A stretch of DNA of 64,000 bases, taken from assembly GCF_014842995.1 (NCBI RefSeq), contig NZ_JACYXL010000001.1:683183-747182 (forward strand), in the 5' to 3' direction. This DNA comes from Rhodanobacter sp. 7MK24. Its GTDB lineage: Bacteria; Pseudomonadota; Gammaproteobacteria; Xanthomonadales; Rhodanobacteraceae. Below the pieces are notes generated by a model. It was not told the origin of the DNA, made no database searches, and saw nothing but the letters and a program-made list of their open reading frames with translations. The position numbers and the translations under genes are program-made. Below are positions 32,857 to 41,488 of this stretch, piece after piece (positions within the stretch are counted from its first letter, which is position 1; each line of letters opens with the position of its first letter).

Positions 32857-34310
32857 GCTTCGGAGTGCCTGTTGTCGGAATCGTCGCTGGCGTCGTCGTC
32901 GGCCTCGGCAGCCGGTTCCGCGTAGGCGCTGGTATCACCGGCAGCAGACTGCCGGGCGGCGTGTGCCGCCTGGTGTTGTTCGAAATCGCGCACCAGGCGC
33001 TCGGCGAAATCCTTGTACACCGGCGTGGGGGAAAAGATCGATGCCGCCGCGCGGGCGAGCAGGCAGGCAGCCATGATGGGTATCACCATGGCCTGGTTGT
33101 CGGTCAGCTCCATCGCGATCACCGCGGAGGTGAGCGGCGCGCCGGTGACGCCGGACAGGTAGGCGCTCATGCCCAGCAGCACCACGGCGGCAGCGGGCGC
33201 ATTCGGCAGGAAATGGGCGATGTTGTGGCCGAGGCCGGCGCCCACGGCCAGCGCCGGCGAGAAGATGCCGCCCGGAATGCCTGCCCAGTAGGACACCACG
33301 TTCGCCAGCAGCTTGGCGACGCCGAAGCTTTCGCCGGGCATCTGTGCGGCCCCTTGCACGATGGCGCGGGCCTGGTCGTAGCCGGTGCCGTAGACGTTGC
33401 CGTGCGAGAGCATGCCGATCAGCGCCAACACGAGCCCGCAAAGGGCGGCGAACGGCACCGGCCAGCGCGTGCGCAGGCGGCCGACCATCGCCAGCGGGCC
33501 ATGGCGGCTGAGCAGGATCAAGCGCGCGAACAGGCCGCCCAGCAATCCGCAGATCACTCCGCACAGCAGCACCGCCAGCCAGGCATGACCCAGCGGCAGA
33601 TCGGTCTGCACGGTGCCGAAGTACGCGTAGTTGCCCATGATGCCCAGCGACACCACGCCGCCTACGAACACCGCGGTGAGCAGCAGGCCGCTGAAACGGT
33701 GCTCGAAGGTGCCGGCCAGTTCCTCGATCGCGAAGATCACGCCGGCCAGCGGCGTGTTGAAGGCCGCCGCGATGCCGCAGGCGCCGCCGGCGAGGATGAA
33801 GCGCGAGATCGCCTTGGCATCGGTGAAGCCGAAGCGTCGGCCCAGCGAGTAGAACAGCCCCGCACCCACGTGCACGGTGGGGCCTTCGCGGCCGATCGAG
33901 GCGCCCACCGCCAGGGCGATCAGGGTCAGCGCCATCTTGCTCGCCGCAATCGGCAGGGCCAGCATCCGCGCCCGGAAACCCTCATCTTCCACATGCAGGG
34001 TGGCGATCGCCTGCGGGATGCCGCTGCCGCGCGCCGCGCGCAGCCGGCCTTCGGTGACCCAGGACAACAGGCCGAATGCCAGCGGGGTGAGGATCAGCGG
34101 TATCCAGGTGCCGTGCGCCAGTAGGCGCAGGAACAACGCGTACGACCAGCTGCTGGCCTTGGCGAACAGGATCGCCGCCAGCGCCACCAGCACGGCTCCG
34201 CTCCACAACGCGATGCGGCGTTTCCACTGGTGCGGCGCGAAGAATTCGTGCCCCAGCACGGCCTGCAGACGCGGGTTGGATGATTTTGGCGGCAGGGATG
34301 GTTCCGGCAT
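32853..34310 (-). CDS. ClC-family chloride/proton antiporter or channel
   Basis: A 485-residue ClC protein with about ten or more membrane helices. Anion-filter motifs are present: [21 protein letters not shown] (with the gating glutamate) and [11 protein letters not shown]. These three segments coordinate chloride in known ClC proteins. The cytoplasmic C-terminus is acidic ([13 protein letters not shown]) with no CBS domains. It is upstream of hutI with an ATGA overlap, so both may be in one transcript; the metabolic reason is not evident. Exchanger versus channel behaviour cannot be decided by eye. Confidence 0.9.
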   Translation of the reverse strand: MPEPSLPPKSSNPRLQAVLGHEFFAPHQWKRRIALWSGAVLVALAAILFAKASSWSYALFLRLLAHGTWIPLILTPLAFGLLSWVTEGRLRAARGSGIPQAIATLHVEDEGFRARMLALPIAASKMALTLIALAVGASIGREGPTVHVGAGLFYSLGRRFGFTDAKAISRFILAGGACGIAAAFNTPLAGVIFAIEELAGTFEHRFSGLLLTAVFVGGVVSLGIMGNYAYFGTVQTDLPLGHAWLAVLLCGVICGLLGGLFARLILLSRHGPLAMVGRLRTRWPVPFAALCGLVLALIGMLSHGNVYGTGYDQARAIVQGAAQMPGESFGVAKLLANVVSYWAGIPGGIFSPALAVGAGLGHNIAHFLPNAPAAAVVLLGMSAYLSGVTGAPLTSAVIAMELTDNQAMVIPIMAACLLARAAASIFSPTPVYKDFAERLVRDFEQHQAAHAARQSAAGDTSAYAEPAAEADDDASDDSDNRHSEA

Positions 34311-34346
34311 CCGGCAATTATCGCAGAGCGCGCCGCAGTACCGTCA

Positions 34347-35912
34347 TCACTTCGTTTTCGGCAGCCAGCGCGTCTCGTACAGGTCGAAACGACGATCCTT
34401 GAGATTCTGCACGGCGCCGGCGTTGCGGGCGCTGGCCAGGCTTTCCAGGTGCAGGTCGGCGAACAGCACGGTTTCGCTGTTCGGGGTGGAGTCGGCGGCG
34501 ATGCCGTCGCGCGCGAACGGGAAGTCGCTGGGGGTGAGGATGCAGCTCTGGCCGTACTGGATGTCGAAATTGTTGACGCCAGGCAGGTTGCCCACGTTGC
34601 CGGAGAGCACGACGTAGCACTGGTTCTCCACCGCGCGGGCCTGCGCGCAGTAGCGCACGCGCAGGTAACCTTCGCGGACGTCGGTACAGAACGGCACGAA
34701 CAGGATCAGCGCACCCTGGTCCACCAGGTGCCGGGCCACCTCGGGGAATTCGCTGTCGTAGCAGATCATCACGCCGATCGGACCGCAGTCGGTCTGCACC
34801 GTGGCGGCGCCGTCCCCGCCCGAGATATTCCAGGTAATGCGCTCGCTGGGCGTGGGATGCAGTTTTTCGCGCTCGTGGATCGAGCCGTCGCGCAGGCATA
34901 CGTAACAGACGTTATGGATGTCGCCGTTGGCCTGCTCGGTGGGATGGGTGCCGGCGATGATGTTGATGTTGAAGTGCACGGCCAACCGACCGAACAGTTC
35001 CTTCACCTGCGGCGTGTACTGGCTGAGCTTGCGGATCGTTTCGGTGGGCGGCAGCTCGGTGTTCTCGATCGACAGCAGCTGCAGCGTGATCAGTTCGGGG
35101 AACACCACGAAATCCGCGTTGTAGTCGGCGGCGATGTCGGTGAAGTACTCGACCTGGGTGGCGAACTCCTCGAATGAGGCGATGCGCCGCTGCAGGTATT
35201 GCACCGAGGCCACGCGCACCGTGGTGGGCAACTGGCGCGCAGAAGAGGGCGAGGGAATGTCGGGCTGGTCGAGCAGCATCGGGTTGCGCCACATCAGGTG
35301 CACCGCATAGCCCAGCGAATCGTGATCCGATGGCACGTAATTGCGCAGCAGGCCGACAACTTCGAAATCGTTGGCCAGCTGGAAGCTCAACGTGAGATCG
35401 CGGCGGCGGCCTTCCTGCACGGCCTGCACGTAGCCCTCCGCGCTGCCGTAGCGCTGGATGTTGCGCGCCAGCCCGGGGATGCGTCCGCCGAACACGATGC
35501 CGCGCAGCTTCAGGTCCATGCACAACCGCTTGCGCGCCTGGTACAGGCGCTGGCCGATGCGCATGCGGCGGTAGTCGGGATGCACCACGACCTCGATGCC
35601 GTACAGCCAGTTGCCGTCCGGCTTGTGGCGCGAGGCCATGCCGCCGGCGGTGATCTGCACCCAGGTGTGCGGCGCCAGCGCGGCGGCCTCGTCGATGCGG
35701 AAGGTCGCGCAGTAGCCCACCACCTTGCCTTCGTATTCCACGACGAACTGGCCCTGTGGGAAGTGCGTCTGCTGGGAGCGCAGCATTTCCGCCGAATAGC
35801 CGTTTTCCGGCGTGTAGATGCGCGCGGTGAGCTCGACCAGCGCCGGTACGTCGTCGGGCGCGGCCAGCCGCAGGCGCAGCTTGGGAATGCGTTCGCCGTT
35901 TTTCTTTGCCAT
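34347..35912 (-). CDS. GNAT N-acetyltransferase-nitrilase fusion (carbon-nitrogen hydrolase)
   Basis: A 521-residue two-domain protein. Residues about 10-190 form a GNAT acetyltransferase-like domain (YGIEVVVHPDYRRMRIGQRL is the acetyl-CoA loop region). Residues about 225-510 form a carbon-nitrogen hydrolase domain with the catalytic triad visible: Glu in FVVFPELITL, Lys in REKLHPTPSERI and Cys in GVMICYDSEFPE. This combination is a known family of uncharacterised amidohydrolases, often annotated as predicted amidohydrolase with acetyltransferase. Start ATG 35912 (MAKKNGERIPKLRLR) is chosen because the longer frame adds an unlike, hydrophobic leader. Substrate unknown. Confidence 0.88.
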   Translation of the reverse strand: MAKKNGERIPKLRLRLAAPDDVPALVELTARIYTPENGYSAEMLRSQQTHFPQGQFVVEYEGKVVGYCATFRIDEAAALAPHTWVQITAGGMASRHKPDGNWLYGIEVVVHPDYRRMRIGQRLYQARKRLCMDLKLRGIVFGGRIPGLARNIQRYGSAEGYVQAVQEGRRRDLTLSFQLANDFEVVGLLRNYVPSDHDSLGYAVHLMWRNPMLLDQPDIPSPSSARQLPTTVRVASVQYLQRRIASFEEFATQVEYFTDIAADYNADFVVFPELITLQLLSIENTELPPTETIRKLSQYTPQVKELFGRLAVHFNINIIAGTHPTEQANGDIHNVCYVCLRDGSIHEREKLHPTPSERITWNISGGDGAATVQTDCGPIGVMICYDSEFPEVARHLVDQGALILFVPFCTDVREGYLRVRYCAQARAVENQCYVVLSGNVGNLPGVNNFDIQYGQSCILTPSDFPFARDGIAADSTPNSETVLFADLHLESLASARNAGAVQNLKDRRFDLYETRWLPKTK

Positions 35913-36030
35913 GGGGGCATGCTGCGGTGGCGCGGGTGAAGCGGATGCGAGCGTGACGATTACAATGCACGCCTCACCTACGGGAGTCATTCATGAACCA
36001 GGTTGTGTGCTGCCTGTGGCGGGCGTTTCC

Positions 36031-36984
36031 ATGAGTACCGTGGTGAGCGGCTGGAGCGGCCGCGTCGATCTGCCGGAAAGCCCGGCCACGCGACGCTGGC
36101 ACCAATGGGTGCGCACACCGATGCCCGGTGCCACGCCTGGCGTGGCGGTGCTGGGCTTCGCCAGCGACGAGGGCGTGCGTCGCAACGGCGGTCGCGTGGG
36201 GGCGGCTGAGGGCCCGGCCGCGTTGCGCAAGATGCTTTCGAATCTGCCGCAGCTCGACGACACGCCGCTGTACGACGCGGGTGATGTCGACGTGGTCGAT
36301 GGCGATCTGGAAGGTGCGCAGTCGCGCTATGCCGCGAAGCTTGCCGCCTTGCTCGATGCCGGCCATCTGCCGGTGGGCCTGGGCGGAGGGCACGAGATCG
36401 CGTTCGCCACTTACCAGGGTTTGGCCTTGCACCTGGGCGAGCGCCGCCCGCGCGTGGCCATCGTCAACTTCGACGCACACTTCGATCTGCGCAGGCAGGA
36501 TCGCGCCAGTTCCGGCACGCCGTTCCTGCAGGCCATCGAACACGCCGCAGCCCATGGCTTGCCGCTGGATTACTGCGTGCTCGGCATCAGCGCCTCGGCG
36601 AACACGCGGGTGCTGTTCGACACCGCCGATCAGCTCGGCGTGTACTACGTGCGTGACGACGAACTCGGCCCGCTCGATCTGCCTGCGCGCATCACGCAAC
36701 TGCAGGAGAAGCTGGCGGATGTCGATGCCATCTATCTCACGTTCTGCCTGGATGCATTGCCGCACGCCATGGCGCCCGGCGTCAGCGCACCCAGTGCGCG
36801 TGGCGTGGCCATGGACGTGGTCGAGCCGTTGCTGGATGCGATCGCGGCCACCGGCAAGCTGAAGGTGATGGACGTGGCGGAGCTCTCGCCCCCGCTTGAT
36901 CGCGACAACGTCACGGCGCGTGTCGCCGCGCGGTTGATCCATCGCGTCACGCACGCCGTCGGACGAGCCGCAAAGGCTCGATGA
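36031..36984 (+). CDS. hutG: Formimidoylglutamase HutG (arginase family)
   Basis: Hydrolyses N-formimino-L-glutamate to glutamate and formamide, the final step of one histidine degradation route. The 317 residues show arginase-fold metal motifs: GGGHEIAFATYQG (about 113-125) and VNFDAHFDLR (about 145). The third metal motif, normally SxDxD, reads YLTFCLDALPHAMAPGVSAP, with Cys at the first Asp position. Start ATG 36031 lies 118 bases from the divergent fusion gene. hutI is nearby on the other strand, supporting the histidine assignment over agmatinase or arginase. Confidence 0.88.
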   Translation: MSTVVSGWSGRVDLPESPATRRWHQWVRTPMPGATPGVAVLGFASDEGVRRNGGRVGAAEGPAALRKMLSNLPQLDDTPLYDAGDVDVVDGDLEGAQSRYAAKLAALLDAGHLPVGLGGGHEIAFATYQGLALHLGERRPRVAIVNFDAHFDLRRQDRASSGTPFLQAIEHAAAHGLPLDYCVLGISASANTRVLFDTADQLGVYYVRDDELGPLDLPARITQLQEKLADVDAIYLTFCLDALPHAMAPGVSAPSARGVAMDVVEPLLDAIAATGKLKVMDVAELSPPLDRDNVTARVAARLIHRVTHAVGRAAKAR

Positions 36985-37151
36985 CACCGACGGTGGGCGC
37001 GTCCCGCGCCCCACGATGACATGCCCGTCTCCGGTGATTTTGCCTGCAGTCAGGTCGATAAGGCCTGGCTGAACCCGGTCCTCAACCACCGTCAGCCCGG
37101 TTTCGCGCGGGACGTTTCCAGCAACACATACCCAAGAGGAGGAGTGTTGCC

Positions 37152-37310
37152 ATGCGTCGTCTCATGTCCGTCTGTCTGCTTGCCGTTGCCCTGCTTGGCG
37201 TCGGCACCACGCTTACCGGCTGCGTGATGGTTGCGCCGCGGCCCGCGCGCGTGTGGGTGCCGGGTTACTGGGGTTATGGCCACGTCTGGGTCGGTGGCCA
37301 CTGGCGTTAA
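37152..37310 (+). CDS. Tiny YxWGxW-like lipoprotein
   Basis: A 52-residue lipoprotein, too short for many gene finders. GAGGAG lies 8-13 bases before ATG 37152. The signal peptide MRRLMSVCLLAVALLGVGTT ends in lipobox LTGC (Cys24), and the mature part consists of RPARVWVPGYWGYGHVWVGG and HWR, a single pair of the W-x-x-G-Y/H-W repeats seen in envelope-stress YxWGxW proteins. Its stop codon overlaps the end of the convergent LysR gene by four bases. Role unknown, probably envelope associated. Confidence 0.75.
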   Translation: MRRLMSVCLLAVALLGVGTTLTGCVMVAPRPARVWVPGYWGYGHVWVGGHWR

Positions 37311-38263
37311 TGCCGCGCCTTGCGCGGGTCGTGGCCGGGACGCTGCGTTGTCCCGGCCGCTGCCTGGCGCTGGCGCAGGAAGTCGATGAACACGCGCAGC
37401 TTCGGCGGTACCTGGAAGCGGCTGGGATAGTAGAGATGGAAGCCTTCGTAGGGCGGCAACCAATCGTCCAGCACGCTTTCCAGCCTGCCGTCGTCCAGCG
37501 CCTCGCGCGCGAAGGGTTCCAGCACGTTGGCCAGGCCGGCTCCTTCGATGGCGGCGCGTACACCCAGCGGGATGCTGTTGACGGTCAGCCGGCCCTCTAC
37601 TGAAACGTCGAACCACTGGCCTTTGCGCGGCCCGCTCTTGTGGGCGAATTCCCAGCGATAGATCGCGCGATTGCTGATCTTGCGGAAATTGACGCAATCG
37701 TGCGCTCCCAGCTCGCGCGGTTGCATCGGCCGTCCATGCCGCGCGAAATATGCGGGCGAACCCACCACCACCGAGCGCATCGGGCCGTCCACCGGCACGG
37801 CCACCATGTCGCGCTGCAGGCTTTCCCCCAGGCGGATGCCGGCGTCGAAGCCGTCGGCGATCAGGTCGCTGAATCCGTTGTCGACGTGGATGTCCAGTCG
37901 CACGTCGGGCCAGCGCGCCATGAATTCGCCCAGCAAGGGGTCGAGCAGGGCGGTAGCCACCACGTCGGGCACCGTGATGCGCAGCAGGCCGGCGGGGCGG
38001 TCGCCGTGCTGGCGTAGCGCGTCCATGGCTGCATCCAGCTCGTTCAATGCGGGTGCGATCCGCTGCAGCAGCGCGTGGCCCGCTTCGCTGAGCCCCACCC
38101 GCCGGGTGGTGCGGTGGAGCAGACGCGTGCCCAGCTGTGTTTCCAACTGGCGCAGGGTCTGGCTCAGCGCGGAAGCGGTGACGTCCAGCGCTGCGGCGGC
38201 GCGGGTGAAGCTGCCTTGTTCGGCGATGGCGCGGAAGGCGCGTAGGGCATAGTCGTCGCGCAT
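37307..38263 (-). CDS. LysR-family transcriptional regulator
   Basis: A 318-residue LysR regulator: N-terminal winged helix (ALRAFRAIAEQGSFTRAAAA, then LDVTASALSQTLRQLETQLG) and a substrate-binding effector domain (about 90-300; LLRITVPDVVATALLDPLLG; RLDIHVDNGFSDLIADGFDA). It is divergent from an aldo/keto reductase gene with 113 bases between, the usual arrangement for a LysR regulator and its target. A TTGA-N11-TCAA site lies in that gap. The inducer is unknown. Confidence 0.92.
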   Translation of the reverse strand: MRDDYALRAFRAIAEQGSFTRAAAALDVTASALSQTLRQLETQLGTRLLHRTTRRVGLSEAGHALLQRIAPALNELDAAMDALRQHGDRPAGLLRITVPDVVATALLDPLLGEFMARWPDVRLDIHVDNGFSDLIADGFDAGIRLGESLQRDMVAVPVDGPMRSVVVGSPAYFARHGRPMQPRELGAHDCVNFRKISNRAIYRWEFAHKSGPRKGQWFDVSVEGRLTVNSIPLGVRAAIEGAGLANVLEPFAREALDDGRLESVLDDWLPPYEGFHLYYPSRFQVPPKLRVFIDFLRQRQAAAGTTQRPGHDPRKARH

Positions 38264-38277
38264 GAGCGGATTCCTGA

Positions 38278-38296
38278 TTGATTAGCTGAACTTCAA
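38278..38296. promoter_or_regulatory. LysR-type T-N11-A site
   Basis: TTGA (38278-38281), 11 bases, TCAA (38293-38296): dyad symmetry of the kind bound by LysR regulators, 15 bases upstream of the lysR start and in the shared promoter region with the aldo/keto reductase. Confidence 0.5.
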
Positions 38297-38376
38297 ATAG
38301 CATAAAGTTGTTGGTGGTTTTTCGTAGTAATCACAAGGCGCAGACTGGCTCCCGTCAACCACCACGGGAGTTCGCC

Positions 38377-39519
38377 ATGTCGCTCGATGCCTACTACACC
38401 CTCGGCCGTTCCGGCCTCCGCGTCAGCCGCCTCGCCCTGGGCGCCATGACGTTCGGCGAGAGCTGGGGCTGGGGCGCCGATGGCGGTGTCGCCCGCGCCA
38501 TGTTCGATCGCTACCTCGCCGCGGGCGGCAACTTCATCGATACCGCCGACCTCTACACCGAAGGCGAGAGCGAGCGTCTGCTCGGCAAGTTCATCGCCGA
38601 AAGCGGCAGCCGCGACCGGGTGGTGCTGACCACCAAGTTCAGCTACGCGGCGGAGCCGGGCAATCCCAATGCCGGCGGCAACGGGCGCAAGAACATCCTG
38701 CGTGCGGTCGACGGTTCGCTGCGGCGCCTCGGCACCGACTACATCGACCTCTACCTGCTGCATACCTGGGATCGCGTGACGCCGGCCGAGGAAGTGCTGC
38801 GCACGCTGGACGACCTGGTGCGCGCGGGCAAGATCCGCTACGCCGGCCTGTCGGACGTGCCGGCCTGGTACGCGGCGCAAATCCAGACGCTGGCATTGGC
38901 GCATCACCTGCAGCCGCTGGTGAACCTGCAACTGCAGTATTCGCTGGTCGAGCGCAACATCGAGCGGGAATATGCGCCGCTGGCGCAGGAGCTGGGCTAC
39001 GGCATCACGGCATGGAGCCCGTTGGGCATGGGTCTGCTCTCGGGCAAGTACAAGCCCAGCGAAACCGGCGACGATGGCGCCGGGGACGGCCGCATCCAGG
39101 CACTCAAGGGCAGCGGACTGGTGTCGCTGCTGGACAAGTTCACGCCGCGCAACTGGGCCATCGTGGGCGCTGTCGAGCAGGTGGCGCGGGAGCATGGCTT
39201 GTCGATGGCGCAGGCGGCAATCCAGTGGGCCGTGCGCCGTCCGGCCATCGGTGCGGTGATCCTCGGTGCACGCACGCTGGAACAGTTCGAGGACAACCTC
39301 GCCGCGCTGGACCGGCCATTGCCTGACGAGGCTTTGCGCAGGCTGGACGAAGTCTCCGCGCTGCCGCAGCAGTTTCCCTACAGTTTTTTCGACCAGGCAC
39401 AGCAGGAGCGCATCCATGGCGGCGTCGCGGTGGGCGACAAGCCGGACGGCTACCGCGCGCCGGTGCGCGTGGCGGCAGCCAGCGCCGTGCAGAGCCTGAC
39501 CGTCACGAATGCACGCTGA
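38377..39519 (+). CDS. Aldo/keto reductase
   Basis: A 380-residue NADPH-dependent aldo/keto reductase. Catalytic tetrad regions are visible: FIDTADLYTEGESERLLG (Asp, Tyr), VVLTTKFSYAAE (Lys) and YIDLYLLHTWDRVTPAEE (His), followed by GKIRYAGLSDVPAWYAAQ and the NADP-binding AWSPLGMGLLSGKY and GARTLEQFEDN. Substrate not determinable. The preceding GGGAG is about 6 bases before ATG 38377. It is divergent from the LysR regulator and 10 bases upstream of an alpha/beta hydrolase, so the two form a likely LysR-controlled operon. Confidence 0.9.
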   Translation: MSLDAYYTLGRSGLRVSRLALGAMTFGESWGWGADGGVARAMFDRYLAAGGNFIDTADLYTEGESERLLGKFIAESGSRDRVVLTTKFSYAAEPGNPNAGGNGRKNILRAVDGSLRRLGTDYIDLYLLHTWDRVTPAEEVLRTLDDLVRAGKIRYAGLSDVPAWYAAQIQTLALAHHLQPLVNLQLQYSLVERNIEREYAPLAQELGYGITAWSPLGMGLLSGKYKPSETGDDGAGDGRIQALKGSGLVSLLDKFTPRNWAIVGAVEQVAREHGLSMAQAAIQWAVRRPAIGAVILGARTLEQFEDNLAALDRPLPDEALRRLDEVSALPQQFPYSFFDQAQQERIHGGVAVGDKPDGYRAPVRVAAASAVQSLTVTNAR

Positions 39520-39529
39520 GGAGATGCAC

Positions 39530-40444
39530 ATGTCCATCCAGGCACTGCAGGTCGATGTTGCCCATGCCAGCCTGCACGTCGAGCAGGCCGGCGGCGGCGA
39601 GGCAGTTGCCATGCTGCATGGCTTCCTGGTCGACAGCGGCCAGTGGGACCACGAGTTCGCCGCGTTGTCGCGCGACCGTCGCGTGGTGCGCTACGACGCA
39701 CGCGGCTTCGGCCGTTCGACCGTCGAGTCGGGCGCCTATGCGCACCATGAGGACCTCGCCGCCGTGCTCGATGCCTGCGGGGTACGGCGCGCGGCGTTGC
39801 TGGCCTGTTCGGGCGGCGCAGCGACCGCGCTGGATTTCGCGCTGGCGCATCCGGAGCGGGTAAGCGCGATGGTGTTCGTCGGCGCCGGCTATTGGGGGCA
39901 GTTCGCCAGCACCACGCCGGCCGCACGGGCCTTCCTGCAGGCGCTCGGCAGCTACGACGCGGCAGGCATGATCGACAGCTCGTTGCGCGCTTTCACCGAT
40001 GGTCCGCGCCGCCGGCCGGAAGACGTCGACGCCGTCGTGCGCCGTCGCACGCGCGAAATGACGGCGCACAACTTCCAGCGTGCCTCGAACTACTGGCGGC
40101 GTGCCGCGCTTGACCAGCGCGAGCCGCAACCTTCGGCGCTGGAACGCCTGCACGAGATCGCCGCGCCGACCTTGCTGATTTCCGGCACCGAGGATCAACC
40201 CGAGGCGGTCGCGCTGTCCGAACGCATGGCCGCCGGCATCCCCGTTGCACAATTCCTGCTACTGCAGGGCGCCGGTCACCACGCCAACATGGAGGTGCCC
40301 GACGCAGTGCTGGCCGAAACTCGCCGCTGGCTGGCGAAATACGCGGCAGGAAACGCAAGCGCTCAAGCAATACCGGGCACGTTTCGTAGTGAGCTCAATC
40401 GGGCCTCCCGTACCGGTACCGGATTCCAGGGTGCGTCGGAGTGA
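39530..40444 (+). CDS. Alpha/beta hydrolase
   Basis: A 304-residue alpha/beta-fold hydrolase. Nucleophile elbow ALLACSGGAATALDFALAHP (the usual first Gly of GxSxG is Ala), oxyanion region MLHGFLVDSG, acid in LISGTEDQPEAV and His in LLLQGAGHHANMEVP. AGGAG lies 7 bases before ATG 39530; ATG 39524 would add two residues. The last about 30 residues (after LAKYAAGNAS) look unlike the family and run up to the edge of the dispersed repeat at 40457, suggesting the natural C-terminus has been altered by repeat insertion. Substrate unknown. Confidence 0.85.
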   Translation: MSIQALQVDVAHASLHVEQAGGGEAVAMLHGFLVDSGQWDHEFAALSRDRRVVRYDARGFGRSTVESGAYAHHEDLAAVLDACGVRRAALLACSGGAATALDFALAHPERVSAMVFVGAGYWGQFASTTPAARAFLQALGSYDAAGMIDSSLRAFTDGPRRRPEDVDAVVRRRTREMTAHNFQRASNYWRRAALDQREPQPSALERLHEIAAPTLLISGTEDQPEAVALSERMAAGIPVAQFLLLQGAGHHANMEVPDAVLAETRRWLAKYAAGNASAQAIPGTFRSELNRASRTGTGFQGASE

Positions 40445-40456
40445 CAAGCCTGAGAT

Positions 40457-40700
40457 CCTCAGTACCCAGATACGGCGTGGCGTAGCCAAGCCGCCTACGC
40501 GTGGGCAGGGGGCGTTCCCGAATCCTCGACGCGGCCTGCTTGTGATCCGGCGTACCGAACCAGGCCGTTTCTCTGGTTCCTTCTCCAGAAACCGGGCGTC
40601 TCTTCTCTGCTCTTCGAGCCGGCTTCGCCGTTCGCCGTCGCTTCAACGGAGGCGCGGGCCGGCAAGGAGAAGGAGCTCAGACGCCGGCAGGTGTCCGAAA
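40457..40700. repeat. Dispersed structured intergenic repeat, copy B
   Basis: Diverged copy of 302-560: CAGTACCCAGATACGGCG, GCCTGCTTGT, CCGAACCAG, stem arm CCTTCTCC (40579-40586), GCCGGCTTCGCCGTTCGCC, stem arm GGAGAAGG (40666-40673), ACGCCGGCAGG. In the stem, two pairs changed together relative to copy A (A-T to C-G and T-A to C-G). It occupies most of the 399-base gap 40445-40843; apart from this and the terminator at 40772 nothing else was seen there. Confidence 0.75.
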
Positions 40701-40771
40701 TCGCCTTGTCCATCGCGACCATCTGGACTCACCCAATTGTGGAGAGAGCAGGCCGCCAAGGATGCCAGCCA

Positions 40772-40806
40772 TAAAAAAGCCGCGTCGGCCAAGACCGACG
40801 CGGCTT
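40772..40806 (-). terminator. Rho-independent terminator of the Spy-like gene
   Basis: GCCGCGTCGG (40779-40788) pairs perfectly with CCGACGCGGC (40795-40804) over a six-base loop; on the minus strand it is followed by a T run (from the A's at 40773-40778). It ends the 40844-41353 gene. Confidence 0.92.
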
Positions 40807-40843
40807 CACGTTGCGCAGGGGGAGGAATCCTGCGCGGACGTTC

Positions 40844-41353
40844 TTACTGGCCGTTGCTGGAGGAGCCGGCGGCGGCCTTCTGCTGTGCCTTGAACTGCTG
40901 CCACTGCTGACGGCGAGCCTGCGCCTGCGCCTTCTGCGCGGCCAGCTGCGACTGCTGCGCCGGGGTCAGCACGTTGTAGATCTGCGCGCGGATGCTGGCC
41001 ATCTGCTGCACGCGAGCCGTGGTGGCGGCGCCTTCGGCCTGGGCCAGCGACGCGGCAGCGGACTGGTAGCCGGCGTCGGTCGGGCTCATCGCCTCGAACG
41101 CTTCGTGCTGCTGGCGCAGCGCCTGGCGCTGGCTCTTGTTCTGCTCAAAGCTGCTCTTCATGATCTGCTTGATGCTGGCCTTCTGGGCATCGGTCAGGTT
41201 GAGCTTGTGCAGGTCCATCATGCCGTGATGGCCGCCATGGTGACCCCAGCCGCCGGGGCCGCCCGGGCCGGGGGCGCCTTGGGCCATGACAGCGAAGCTG
41301 CCGATAGCCAGTGCCGAGCTGAGGGCCAGGCCGAGAATGAGGTTCTTGCGCAT
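40844..41353 (-). CDS. Spy/CpxP-like periplasmic stress protein
   Basis: A 169-residue periplasmic protein: signal peptide MRKNLILGLALSSALAIGSF then AVMAQ, a Gly/His-rich stretch (GPGGWGHHGGHHGM), and an all-helical LTxxQ-type domain with LTDAQKASIKQIMKSS near 55 and NVLTPAQQSQLAAQKAQAQA near 128. Spy/CpxP proteins chaperone periplasmic proteins and dampen CpxA. The gene is divergent from cpxRA, as cpxP is in enterobacteria, with a perfect CpxR box between. The His-rich part could bind metal. It has its own terminator. Confidence 0.85.
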   Translation of the reverse strand: MRKNLILGLALSSALAIGSFAVMAQGAPGPGGPGGWGHHGGHHGMMDLHKLNLTDAQKASIKQIMKSSFEQNKSQRQALRQQHEAFEAMSPTDAGYQSAAASLAQAEGAATTARVQQMASIRAQIYNVLTPAQQSQLAAQKAQAQARRQQWQQFKAQQKAAAGSSSNGQ

Positions 41354-41432
41354 GGTTGTCGCCTCTTGCGTTGGGGTAGTGGAACGTGTGGTTATTGGAC
41401 GACATCCCGGCGTGTATGTTCTTTGCGGGAGC

Positions 41433-41447
41433 GTAAAGATGGGTAAA
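41433..41447. promoter_or_regulatory. CpxR box GTAAA-N5-GTAAA
   Basis: GTAAA at 41433-41437 and 41443-41447 with a 5-base spacer equals the CpxR consensus known from E. coli. It lies in the 135-base divergent promoter between the Spy-like gene and cpxR, so it probably activates the former and/or autoregulates the latter. Confidence 0.75.
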
Positions 41448-41488
41448 GCCATTGCCGCCGGCCACCGTGCACCGCTAAATAACCACCC

